This document shows, one piece after another, positions 8,008 to 16,094 of a DNA stretch of 32,694 nucleotides. This DNA is from Cellvibrionaceae bacterium (GTDB taxonomy: Bacteria; Pseudomonadota; Gammaproteobacteria; Pseudomonadales; Cellvibrionaceae): contig JAGKXD010000043.1 of assembly GCA_021151525.1 (NCBI GenBank), forward strand, positions 1 to 32,694. The letters are read 5' to 3'. Made by a program: the position numbers and the translations under genes. The notes beneath the pieces were generated by a model. It was not told the origin of the DNA. It saw nothing but the letters and a program-made list of their open reading frames with translations, and ran no database searches. Within the stretch, counting starts at the first letter, position 1. Each line of letters opens with the position of its first letter.

Positions 8008-8050
8008 TCCTTAAACTTAGCAACTGAATTTTCGGCTTCTGGAGATAATT

Positions 8051-8449
8051 ATGTTAACTCACATGCTCAAAGCAAAATTACACATGGCCAAAGTGACCCA
8101 GGCGGAGCTTTGGTATGACGGTTCCTGCGCAATTGATGCTGATTTGGTGGCGCTTGCTGGTATGCGCGAGTTCGAACAAATCGATATCTACAATGTAAGC
8201 AACGGCGAGCGTTTCCATACTTACATTATTCTCGCTGAAGCTGGCTCAGGCACGTTCTCTATGAATGGTGCTGCGGCGCGCAAAGTGTCGGTGGGTGATC
8301 GTGTAATTATCGCGACTTACGGCTACTTCAACGATGAAGAATTAGCTGCGCATAAGCCCAAGCTGGTTTATTTGAACGAAGACAACACAGTAAACCGTAC
8401 CTCGGATACTATTCCAACTCAAAATAAGGATACCCAACCGCTGAAGTAA
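8051..8449 (+). CDS. panD: Aspartate 1-decarboxylase proenzyme
   Basis: PanD makes beta-alanine from L-aspartate, supplying the second substrate of PanC. The 132-residue protein matches the family in length and opening (MLKAKLHMAKVTQAEL). The self-processing site Gly24-Ser25 (YDGSC) is intact; cleavage there generates the pyruvoyl group on the new N-terminal serine. The conserved INVSNG-like segment appears as IYNVSNGERFHTYII, and NGAAARKVSVGD follows. A good GGAG ribosome site lies 6 bases before the ATG. A strong terminator follows. In gammaproteobacteria such as E. coli, maturation needs the PanM/PanZ acetyltransferase; no PanM-like gene sits beside it here. Confidence 0.95.
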   Translation: MLTHMLKAKLHMAKVTQAELWYDGSCAIDADLVALAGMREFEQIDIYNVSNGERFHTYIILAEAGSGTFSMNGAAARKVSVGDRVIIATYGYFNDEELAAHKPKLVYLNEDNTVNRTSDTIPTQNKDTQPLK

Positions 8450-8467
8450 TCGGTGGTAGTGATCCCC

Positions 8468-8500
8468 AAAAAAGGCCGCAGATAGCGGCCTTTTTTTTTC
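8468..8500 (+). terminator. Intrinsic terminator after panD
   Basis: The stem AAAGGCCGC / GCGGCCTTT with loop AGATA (8471-8493) is followed by a long T-run. It begins about 20 bp after the panD stop codon. Confidence 0.93.
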
Positions 8501-8627
8501 ATCAATTTTGTTTGTGCGAGTTTTCGCTAATATGCAAGTTGATTGCTAGAATTCTTTAGCTTACTTAAGTTTGTGCGAATTCTGCTGCAGATATCCCGAC
8601 CTCTAATAATGTGAAATATGGCGGTAT

Positions 8628-11600
8628 ATGAATAATTGGTTGGCCATGTTTTTCCTGTGTGGATGCCTCAATTGTCAGGCTGTCGTGCGACAGGCTTTTT
8701 TTCTCCTTTTCATTCTGTTTGCTGGCGCTGCAAGTGCACTCGCCGACACTCCATCTGAGGCTTATCCTAAATCCATTAATTTTCGCAACATAATGCAGAA
8801 TCAGGATATTGCTCTGGGTGAAGTGGAGGCTATCACTCAAGATTACGAGGGGTTTATTTGGTTGGGTGGGCGCAATGCTCTGTTGCGCTACGACGGCTAC
8901 GAATTTTTAACGGTGAATGCAGCTAATAATCCACAAGATTTAACTCAAACCTTACCCGCTAATCAGGTGTTGGAATTGCTAGAAGACCAGCACCATAACC
9001 TATGGGTCGCAACTCGCTCAGGTCTGTACAGATACGATCGTACACATGAAATATTAATTCCTTTATTGAATGCGCAAGGCGCTCAGTTTTTTCGCGAATC
9101 CATTTATGCTTTAGCTGAAAGTGCTCAGGGTGAATTGTTGGTGGGGACTGGTAATGGGTTGTGGATTATCGATACCAACACGCTCGCCTTCACTCGTATT
9201 TATCACCAGTCGGAAGATGCCAGCAGTTTGCCGAGTAGTGCGATTGGTGACATCTTGGTGGATGACCAAAAAAATGTTTGGTTGGGGCTTGAGGAAGGAA
9301 TGGTTCGAATCGATTGGGCGACTAAAAAATCGCAATTGTTTATTCCTAATCCCGCCAATCCTAAATCCATTACCGATAACAGTATTCGCTCACTTGCTCA
9401 AGATCACAAAGGCAATATTTGGGCGGGTACTGATCATGGAGTTTATCGTCTCGATCCTGCAGCCGGCACAATTAAACATTACGAAAATAATCCCAAAGAC
9501 CCTTTTAGTTTATCCAACAATATTACGCGGCAAATTTTTGTGGATAGGCAGGGTTGGGTTTGGACAGGTAGCGATGGTGGTGGCATAAGTCTTTACGATG
9601 AGTCTAAGGATCACTTTTTGCGTTTTACACATCAAGATGGTCGCCCCGGCTACTTGAATAGCAATTCAATTCGCCGAATTTTCGAGGATAACATTGGCGA
9701 TTTTTGGGTGGGCGCTTATCCCTCGGGTGTTAATGTTTATGATCACTCAACGTCTGCGATAACCGTTTATAAAAAAGAAGCCAATATTGAACATGGCCTG
9801 CTCGACAACAATGTTGAGTCCATCGAAGAAGATAAAGATGGCAATTTATGGTTGGGTGCTGGCGGCATTACCAAATTGAATCGCAAAGACGATAGCTTCA
9901 CCCATTATCAACATACCGATGGCAAAGATTCGCGAGTAGCTGCAACATCCATTTTAAATGGATTAATCGATTCAGACGGCGACTTGTGGTTTGGCTCATG
10001 GGCACACGGCGTTAATCGCTATAATCCAAAAAAAGATTTGTTTGAAGAAGTACCTGCAGATTCAACATTGACAAAACGCGGTGAACAAACCAGTGACAAA
10101 TTAAATGATCACATGGTGTGGAGTGTGTATGAAGATAAACAAAAAAATATTTGGATTGGTACACACTTTAACGGCATCACCAAGTTCGATAAAAAAACGG
10201 GTGTCTACACATTTTATCCGCCCGATAGCAATAACCCCAATGCAATTTCCAGTGCAGTAGCCTGGATTTCGTTTGAAGATTCCAAAGGTCGTTTTTGGGT
10301 GGGTACGGCGAACGGTCTTAACTTAATGGATCGCGAGCAAGGTACTTTTAAGGTCTATTTACCTAAAGCTGATGATTCACGCAGTTTGGCAAATGGTTCT
10401 GTGCTTTGTATTCATGAGGATTATAAGGGCCGCTTGTGGTTTGGAACTGATGCAGGTTTGCATCTTTATCACCCCGAGACGGATGATTTTACGGTTTACA
10501 ATACGGGTAATGGTTTTGTGAATCAGGGAATTCGTGCAATTACCGAAGATAAAAAAGGTAATTTGTGGCTGGGTACCAATAACGGCGTGATTATGTTTAA
10601 CCCTGATAGCAACACAGTTAGAAATTACACTCGCTACAACGGCGAATTAATTGGCGGTATTGCAACAGGCGCAGCGTTGACCACTCGTGCTGGTGAAATT
10701 GCGTTTGGAACTCGCAACGGACTTTATATTTTTAATGCAAATAGGTTGCTAATTAACGAAAAAATCCCGCCCGTTGCATTAACCGATTTTAGACTGTTCA
10801 CCCAAAAAGTCCCTATTGGTGGTGTCGATAATATTCTTACCCAAACGATTAACCAAACCGAACGAATTACTTTGGATTACACCAAATCCATGCTCGCGTT
10901 TAGTTTTGCGGCGCTAAATTATCGCGACTCAGACAAAAATCAGTACGCTTACAAGCTCGATGGCTTTGATGATAAATGGCGAGAGGTGGGTAATCAGCGT
11001 ACAGCACTCTATACCAACTTGCCTGCGGGTAATTATCAATTCCGTGTTAAAGCGAGCAACAATGATGGCATATGGAATAATCAGGGACGCAGCATTAGTT
11101 TGACAATATTACCGCCGCCATGGAAAACCTGGTGGGCGTACTGTATTTATATTCTAATTTTCTTGAGTCTGTTGTTATTTTTTGCGTACACGCAACATAA
11201 GCAGGTTTTAATTGAACGCAAAACCAGTCGCGAGTTGGAAATAAAAGTGGCTGAACGCACTGCAGAATTGCAACACAAAAATGAAGAGCTAGGTGAAGCT
11301 TATAAACAACTGGAAGCCATTAGCTTGTCAGACCCTTTAACGGGTTTGAGCAATCGTCGCTACTTGCAAAAAATAATGCCGATGGATATCGCCAAGGTAC
11401 AGCGTGAGTACGATCATAAATTTTCCAAAACACCGCGCAAAACGCCCTCACCAGATCTCACCTTCTTTATTTTAGATGTGGATTATTTTAAATCAGTAAA
11501 TGATATTTACGGGCACTCCGCGGGCGATCTCTTATTGATCGAATTGTCTGATCTTCTGATGAAAATATGTCGTGAGTCTGATTGTGTCGTGCGGTGGGGC

Positions 11601-11990
11601 GGCGAAGAATTTTTAATTGTCAGCCGCTTTGCAGATCGTGAAGAGGCGCCTTTAATGGCAGAACGAATTCGCCAAACAATAGAGAAACATGATTTTACAT
11701 TGGTTGATGGAAAAATCTTGAAAAAAACCTGTTCTATAGGCTTTGCCTGTTTCCCCTTCTTGCCCAATTACCCATTGGAGTTATCTTGGGAGCAAGTGAT
11801 TGATATTGCTGATCATGCGCTTTATGCGGCAAAAAAATCTGGCCGTAACCGCAGTGTGGGGTTGGTGGCTAATACCAATACAACGCACGAGCGTTTACAT
11901 CATAAAATCAGCAGAGATGTTAAAGCCATGATCGTTGCTAGGGAGTTAAGTGTTATCTCCGTTGGCGACGAAGAATTGATTTGGGATTAA
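8628..11990 (+). CDS. Periplasmic beta-propeller sensor with diguanylate cyclase (Reg_prop-Y_Y_Y-TM-GGDEF)
   Basis: A 1120-residue sensor. Residues 1-40 form a signal or membrane segment. From about 45 to 740 there are many repeats of the two-component-regulator-propeller type, recognisable as DxxGNLWLGT-like motifs (for example EDKKGNLWLGTNNG), expected to make two seven-bladed propellers. A Y_Y_Y domain follows (about 745-830, YAYKLDGFDDKWREVG), then a transmembrane helix (about 835-857), a short coiled coil and a GGDEF domain (about 895-1080). The catalytic motif is GGEEF at 991-995, an active variant, and the inhibitory I-site RESD lies 5 residues before it. It should make cyclic-di-GMP in response to a periplasmic ligand, possibly a sugar. 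There is an insertion of about 20 residues early in the GGDEF domain. It is monocistronic. Confidence 0.92.
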   Translation: MNNWLAMFFLCGCLNCQAVVRQAFFLLFILFAGAASALADTPSEAYPKSINFRNIMQNQDIALGEVEAITQDYEGFIWLGGRNALLRYDGYEFLTVNAANNPQDLTQTLPANQVLELLEDQHHNLWVATRSGLYRYDRTHEILIPLLNAQGAQFFRESIYALAESAQGELLVGTGNGLWIIDTNTLAFTRIYHQSEDASSLPSSAIGDILVDDQKNVWLGLEEGMVRIDWATKKSQLFIPNPANPKSITDNSIRSLAQDHKGNIWAGTDHGVYRLDPAAGTIKHYENNPKDPFSLSNNITRQIFVDRQGWVWTGSDGGGISLYDESKDHFLRFTHQDGRPGYLNSNSIRRIFEDNIGDFWVGAYPSGVNVYDHSTSAITVYKKEANIEHGLLDNNVESIEEDKDGNLWLGAGGITKLNRKDDSFTHYQHTDGKDSRVAATSILNGLIDSDGDLWFGSWAHGVNRYNPKKDLFEEVPADSTLTKRGEQTSDKLNDHMVWSVYEDKQKNIWIGTHFNGITKFDKKTGVYTFYPPDSNNPNAISSAVAWISFEDSKGRFWVGTANGLNLMDREQGTFKVYLPKADDSRSLANGSVLCIHEDYKGRLWFGTDAGLHLYHPETDDFTVYNTGNGFVNQGIRAITEDKKGNLWLGTNNGVIMFNPDSNTVRNYTRYNGELIGGIATGAALTTRAGEIAFGTRNGLYIFNANRLLINEKIPPVALTDFRLFTQKVPIGGVDNILTQTINQTERITLDYTKSMLAFSFAALNYRDSDKNQYAYKLDGFDDKWREVGNQRTALYTNLPAGNYQFRVKASNNDGIWNNQGRSISLTILPPPWKTWWAYCIYILIFLSLLLFFAYTQHKQVLIERKTSRELEIKVAERTAELQHKNEELGEAYKQLEAISLSDPLTGLSNRRYLQKIMPMDIAKVQREYDHKFSKTPRKTPSPDLTFFILDVDYFKSVNDIYGHSAGDLLLIELSDLLMKICRESDCVVRWGGEEFLIVSRFADREEAPLMAERIRQTIEKHDFTLVDGKILKKTCSIGFACFPFLPNYPLELSWEQVIDIADHALYAAKKSGRNRSVGLVANTNTTHERLHHKISRDVKAMIVARELSVISVGDEELIWD

Positions 11991-12464
11991 GGTTTAATTG
12001 AACCCAGAGATGTTTTCTGCCCCAGTTTTTCCAAGATCTTACTCATGAGCTTTTACCTGTTTTATTAATAGGATGCTGTGTTTGTAATAAATTTTATGTA
12101 CAAGGCGCTAGTGGCTGGCTGAGAGCATTTGGCTAATTGCTTGGTAATGATGCAATTATTAGCTTGGTTCTTGGGTTGTTGAATTGGGTGCCTTTTACAT
12201 ATTATCTGAAAAATAAATAAGCGATTGCATGCGTTGAACAGTGTGACCAATCTTGCAATTATTTCATATAACTTGTGATAGGATTGCCCCGCTTTTTGCT
12301 CTGCATGCTCGTAGTATTAATGACAACAATAATTTTCCACGTGTTACATAGTTTATCTACTAGTGATAATTGCCAATACATTCCTTTAAGGCTTGGTTAA
12401 ATTTATTTTATCGCTAGTGGTTTTTGCGTTAATAAAAATTTTTTGTAAATGAGGGCTTGCGTAA
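11991..12464. other. 474-bp AT-rich intergenic region
   Basis: I see no supported gene here. A 61-residue open frame on the minus strand (12065-12250) has no ribosome site and looks random. There is no strong terminator after the GGDEF gene; only a weak GGTTTAATTGAACC palindrome at 11988-12003 is visible. The right end should contain the promoter of the gene at 12465, but I could not identify convincing boxes. Confidence 0.5.
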
Positions 12465-13166
12465 TTGACGGCGCGCATTTTAATTTTGTTGACAATTTTT
12501 ATTGTGTTTTCAGTAGGGGTATTTAAGCTGATTTCACAACACGATTCCATAGAACAATTGGAGCGTGCTGAATTAGATCTTAAAAATGAAGTGTCGCTAT
12601 TGAATGCAAAATTAGAAAGCGCGGAAAGCGAAAATAAGCGTTTATCGAATATCGCTAATAAAAATACGGAATTCCGCGAGAGTGTGATTGCACAACAACA
12701 ATCAGAAAAGCAAGTTGCACAAAAAGCACCGCAAGTTGAAAAAGTAGTGCTCACTGAGCCGCCACTTGTAAAGAATCATGAAAGTTTGGATGATTCTTTA
12801 GCGCGACTAAGCGCGAATAGAAACTTATCTAGTCGAGAATTAAAAAATAAACTCGATGAGGAATTTTTAAACACAAAAAACGATGTTGAATTGGCTGAGG
12901 CCAATCAGGCAGTCGTGCAAAAAATCTTCAGCAGTAATCCTGATTTATCCGGTATTGCAATCACGAATACTGAATGTAAATCAAGCCAGTGCCGTATATC
13001 TATAGCTGTCACAGATGTATCGGCTTCTAATCAATTAATGCAAAATCTGAGTAAGGTGATCAGTAACGCAGACTCCCGTTTCAATACAGCAGCAATTCTA
13101 AACAGTCCTGACATTGTTAATAACAAGATAACTTTATATGTAATGGGTATAAAAAATATAAATTAA
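12465..13166 (+). CDS. Membrane-anchored coiled-coil protein of unknown function
   Basis: A 233-residue protein starting at TTG. An in-frame stop lies directly upstream, GAGGG sits 9 bases before, and no usable in-frame ATG exists before the membrane segment, so TTG is the best start. Residues 4-21 form one membrane helix with the rest probably periplasmic. Residues 25-85 are a heptad-rich, charged coiled coil (LERAELDLKNEVSLLNAKLE). After a linker comes a globular C-terminal domain of about 95 residues with TECKSSQCRISIAVTD, where Cys171 and Cys176 may form a disulfide. I have seen ECxSSxCR-type motifs in other uncharacterised envelope proteins, but cannot name the family. It is followed at 13327 by a small secreted protein on the same strand. 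Confidence 0.7.
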   Translation: MTARILILLTIFIVFSVGVFKLISQHDSIEQLERAELDLKNEVSLLNAKLESAESENKRLSNIANKNTEFRESVIAQQQSEKQVAQKAPQVEKVVLTEPPLVKNHESLDDSLARLSANRNLSSRELKNKLDEEFLNTKNDVELAEANQAVVQKIFSSNPDLSGIAITNTECKSSQCRISIAVTDVSASNQLMQNLSKVISNADSRFNTAAILNSPDIVNNKITLYVMGIKNIN

Positions 13167-13326
13167 AAGTTACAGGAAATTTGGTTTTGAAGCTTGCCGT
13201 TTTTTTAAAATGCAGCTCAAAAAGTCAGCAGGGATAACTGGCAATAGAGAGGGAGACTTTGGTCTTTCTTGTGAATTGTTGGTTTGGATACTAACAATAA
13301 CACATACATTTTATTAGGAGATTGTT

Positions 13327-13695
13327 ATGCGTTTTTTTAAAAGCATTTCTGCAATTGCGTTTTCTATTTGTGCATTTGTTTCAGTTAACGCGAAAGCAGA
13401 TACAGTAGTTGTTGACTCGGGTTCTTGCTATAGCTACGGCTGTGCAACACCTTCACAAAATTGCTCTAATCGCGGTGGTAATTTTTATGTGAATGCTGCG
13501 ACTAATCAATACACCTGCACAGTGACCTACACTCCACCACCACCAGTTGAACAACCAAAAACATGGGTGGTGATTGCGAGTGGTACTTGCTACAGCTATG
13601 GTTGCGCAACACCGTCACAATACTGCAGCAGCCAAGGCGGTAGCTTTTATGTGAACAGTTCAAACAACCAATATACGTGCAAAAAATTAATGTAA
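13327..13695 (+). CDS. Secreted protein with two tandem four-cysteine repeats
   Basis: A 122-residue exported protein. The signal peptide ends near Ala24 (VNAKADT). The mature protein consists of two nearly identical repeats, about residues 27-64 and 80-118, joined by a proline-rich linker (TPPPPVEQPK). Each repeat reads G-S/T-CYSYGCATPSQ-x-CS, then GG-x-FYVN and NQYTC, with four cysteines at identical spacing (34, 39, 46, 64 and 88, 93, 100, 118), so two disulfides per repeat are likely. It is rich in Tyr, Ser and Gly, which would suit a surface-binding module. I do not recognise the domain. AGGAG lies 6 bases before the ATG and a strong terminator follows, so it is its own unit. Confidence 0.82.
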   Translation: MRFFKSISAIAFSICAFVSVNAKADTVVVDSGSCYSYGCATPSQNCSNRGGNFYVNAATNQYTCTVTYTPPPPVEQPKTWVVIASGTCYSYGCATPSQYCSSQGGSFYVNSSNNQYTCKKLM

Positions 13696-13760
13696 TTTAA
13701 CTCGCCACTTCTAAAGTGAGAATTGGCAGTTCAAGCAAAAATAAGTAATGCCTTTTGTTT

Positions 13761-13793
13761 AAGCCAGCCTCTTCACAGGGGCTGGCTTTTTTA
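13761..13793 (+). terminator. Intrinsic terminator after the Cys-repeat gene
   Basis: AAGCCAGCC and GGCTGGCTT arms enclose a loop of about 10 bases, followed by a T-run. It lies 65 bp after the stop codon. Confidence 0.88.
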
Positions 13794-13844
13794 TTGCCAG
13801 GAGGAGTTTGGCGACTGTTACAAATAGAATAAATTTTTGTTTAG

Positions 13845-13935
13845 GACAACGTTGTCATTGTAAATTGGATAAGCGAGCTGTTAAGCTAGTCGCCCTGTTT
13901 TTCTGGGTTAGAGAATAGTCTTGTAACCCGTTACA
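13845..13935 (+). promoter_or_regulatory. Two palindromes in the acs upstream region
   Basis: GACAACGTTGTC at 13845-13856 is a perfect 12-bp palindrome, and TGTAAC-CC-GTTACA at 13922-13935 is a dyad with 6-bp arms; their centres are 78 bp apart. A further GTTACA half-site is at 13817-13822. Apart from these and the terminator, the 313-bp gap before acs (13696-14008) shows nothing. They may be operators for acs, but no binding protein can be named. Confidence 0.35.
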
Positions 13936-14008
13936 TCATGTCTCGTACTTTTCCATTTTTCTTGGTAAAGGGGAGCTATAACAAGATAACAAGCAGTGAG
14001 AACCAACC

Positions 14009-15946
14009 ATGTCAGACGTTCATTTGTACCCTGTTCCCGAAGGCTTCAACACCCCATCCACTATCGATTTTGACCGCTACAAAGCAATGTATGATCAATC
14101 GGTTAATGATCCTGATAGCTTTTGGGCAGAACAGGCCAATCAATTTTTGACATGGCAGGCGCCTTGGTCGCAAGTGACCAAAAGTGATCTCAAAAAAGGC
14201 GAAGTGGCCTGGTTTATCGATGGCAAGTTGAACGTGAGTGTCAACTGCATCGACCGTCATTTGCCAGCGCGCGCTAATCAGGTGGCGATCATTTGGGAAG
14301 GTGATGATCCAGATGAAGACCAATTTATTTCCTACCAAGAATTGCATGACGAAGTCTGCCAGCTAGCCAACGCCTTGCGCGCCCGTGGCGTGAAAAAGGG
14401 CGATCGCGTTTGTATCTATATGCCAATGATTCCAGAAGCGACTTTCGCCATGTTGGCCTGTACGCGCATAGGTGCGATTCACTCTATCGTCTTCGGTGGT
14501 TTCTCACCTGAAGCGCTGAAAGACCGCATTTTGGATGCAGATTGCCAAGTGGTAATCACCGCAGATGAAGGCCTTCGTGGTGGCAAACGTGTGCCGCTGA
14601 AGGCCAATGCTGATACAGCGCTCGCTCACTGCCCGAATGTACATACCTGCATAGTGGTGCGCCGCACTGCTGGTTCCATCAACTGGGATGGAGCGCGCGA
14701 TTTCTGGTATCACGACCTTATCGCCAAGCAAGCGACCACTTGTGAGCCAGAGGTAATGGATGCAGAAGACCCGCTGTTTATCCTCTACACCTCAGGTTCA
14801 ACCGGCAAACCCAAAGGTGTGTTGCACACCACCGGCGGTTATTTGCTGCAAGCGGCCATGACTCACAAGTATGTGTTCGATTATCGCGAAGGCGAAACCT
14901 ACTGGTGTACCGCTGACGTAGGTTGGGTGACCGGCCACAGTTATATCGTTTACGGCCCGCTGACTAACGGTGCGACTACCTTGGTGTTTGAAGGCATTCC
15001 AACTTACCCAGATGCATCGCGTTTCTGGCAAGTGATCGACAAGCATCAAGTAAATACTTTCTACACCGCGCCAACTGCAATTCGTGCCTTGATGGGCGCA
15101 GGTGATGACTGGGTGAAAAAGACTGCGCGCACCAGCTTGCGCGTACTTGGTACCGTGGGCGAGCCAATCAACCCTGAAGCATGGGAGTGGTACTACCGCG
15201 TAATTGGCGATAGCCGTTGCCCGATTGTAGATACCTGGTGGCAAACCGAAACCGGCGCACACATGCTTACTCCGTTACCTGGTGCGATTGCCCTTAAGCC
15301 AGGCTCAGCAACCTTGCCATTCTTTGGTGTGCAGCCAGCCTTGTTGGATGCTGAAGGCAAAGAAGTGCTCGGCGCAGGCGAAGGTAATTTGGTGATTAAA
15401 GCCGCGTGGCCTAGCCAAATTCGCAGTGTGTACGGCGATCATCAGCGTTGTATCGACACCTACTACAGCACTTACCCCGGCTACTACTTCACTGGCGACG
15501 GCGCACGTCGCGATGAAGATGGCTACTACTGGATTACCGGTCGCGTAGATGATGTGTTGAACGTATCTGGCCACCGCATGGGCACCGCTGAAGTTGAATC
15601 TGCATTAGTGCTGCATGAGAAAGTTGCTGAAGCTGCCGTAGTTGGTTATCCGCACGATATCAAAGGCCAAGGCATTTACGCTTACGTAACTTTGATGAGC
15701 GGCGAAGAGCCCAGCGATGAATTGAAAAAAGAATTGCTGGCGTTAGTCGTAAAAGAAATTGGCGCAATTGCTCGCCCCGATATTATTCAGTGGGCACCGG
15801 GTTTACCTAAAACGCGCTCCGGTAAAATTATGCGTCGTATCCTGCGCAAAATTGCTGCCAACGAAATTGATACCCTCGGTGATACATCAACACTGGCTGA
15901 TCCAGCGGTGGTAACACAGTTAATTGATAACCGCGCAAATAAATAA
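14009..15946 (+). CDS. acs: Acetyl-CoA synthetase (AMP-forming)
   Basis: Acs converts acetate, ATP and CoA to acetyl-CoA through acetyl-AMP, letting cells grow on or scavenge acetate. The 645-residue length is typical. The adenylation P-loop YTSGSTGKPKG lies at 260-270; DVGWVTGHSYIVYGPL and WWQTETGAHML are the acetate/AMP pocket motifs; TGDGARRDEDGYYWITGR and DVLNVSGHRMGTAEVE mark the hinge. Near the C-terminus PKTRSGKIMRR carries the catalytic Lys606, the residue acetylated by Pat-type enzymes and reactivated by CobB in other bacteria. The start ATG at 14009 gives the expected N-terminus (HLYPVPEGF). It is monocistronic, with a terminator right after it. Confidence 0.97.
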   Translation: MSDVHLYPVPEGFNTPSTIDFDRYKAMYDQSVNDPDSFWAEQANQFLTWQAPWSQVTKSDLKKGEVAWFIDGKLNVSVNCIDRHLPARANQVAIIWEGDDPDEDQFISYQELHDEVCQLANALRARGVKKGDRVCIYMPMIPEATFAMLACTRIGAIHSIVFGGFSPEALKDRILDADCQVVITADEGLRGGKRVPLKANADTALAHCPNVHTCIVVRRTAGSINWDGARDFWYHDLIAKQATTCEPEVMDAEDPLFILYTSGSTGKPKGVLHTTGGYLLQAAMTHKYVFDYREGETYWCTADVGWVTGHSYIVYGPLTNGATTLVFEGIPTYPDASRFWQVIDKHQVNTFYTAPTAIRALMGAGDDWVKKTARTSLRVLGTVGEPINPEAWEWYYRVIGDSRCPIVDTWWQTETGAHMLTPLPGAIALKPGSATLPFFGVQPALLDAEGKEVLGAGEGNLVIKAAWPSQIRSVYGDHQRCIDTYYSTYPGYYFTGDGARRDEDGYYWITGRVDDVLNVSGHRMGTAEVESALVLHEKVAEAAVVGYPHDIKGQGIYAYVTLMSGEEPSDELKKELLALVVKEIGAIARPDIIQWAPGLPKTRSGKIMRRILRKIAANEIDTLGDTSTLADPAVVTQLIDNRANK

Positions 15947-15966
15947 GTTGTAATTCATGTGAAACC

Positions 15967-16000
15967 AAAACGGCGATATCTAAAACCTATCGCCGTTTTT
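15967..16000 (+). terminator. Intrinsic terminator after acs
   Basis: The arms AAAACGGCGATA and TATCGCCGTTTT with a short loop are followed by T residues. It may also serve the convergent HD-GYP gene, whose stop codon is at 16095. Confidence 0.88.
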
Positions 16001-16094
16001 ATTTGTGGTGTTGAATTAAATAAATTTTTCGGTGAAATTTTTACGTTAGAAACTATTAGGTTCCTTTAGCAACGGTGACAATGCTTATTGGTGT

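Noticed and set aside
12065..12250. Small minus-strand open frame in the AT-rich gap
   Set aside because: No ribosome site, unusual composition (Asn/Ile/Lys run from AT-rich DNA) and no signal or motif.
14798..15262. Minus-strand open frame of 154 codons within acs
   Set aside because: Shadow of the acs coding frame; the acs frame has all expected motifs and the antisense product has none.
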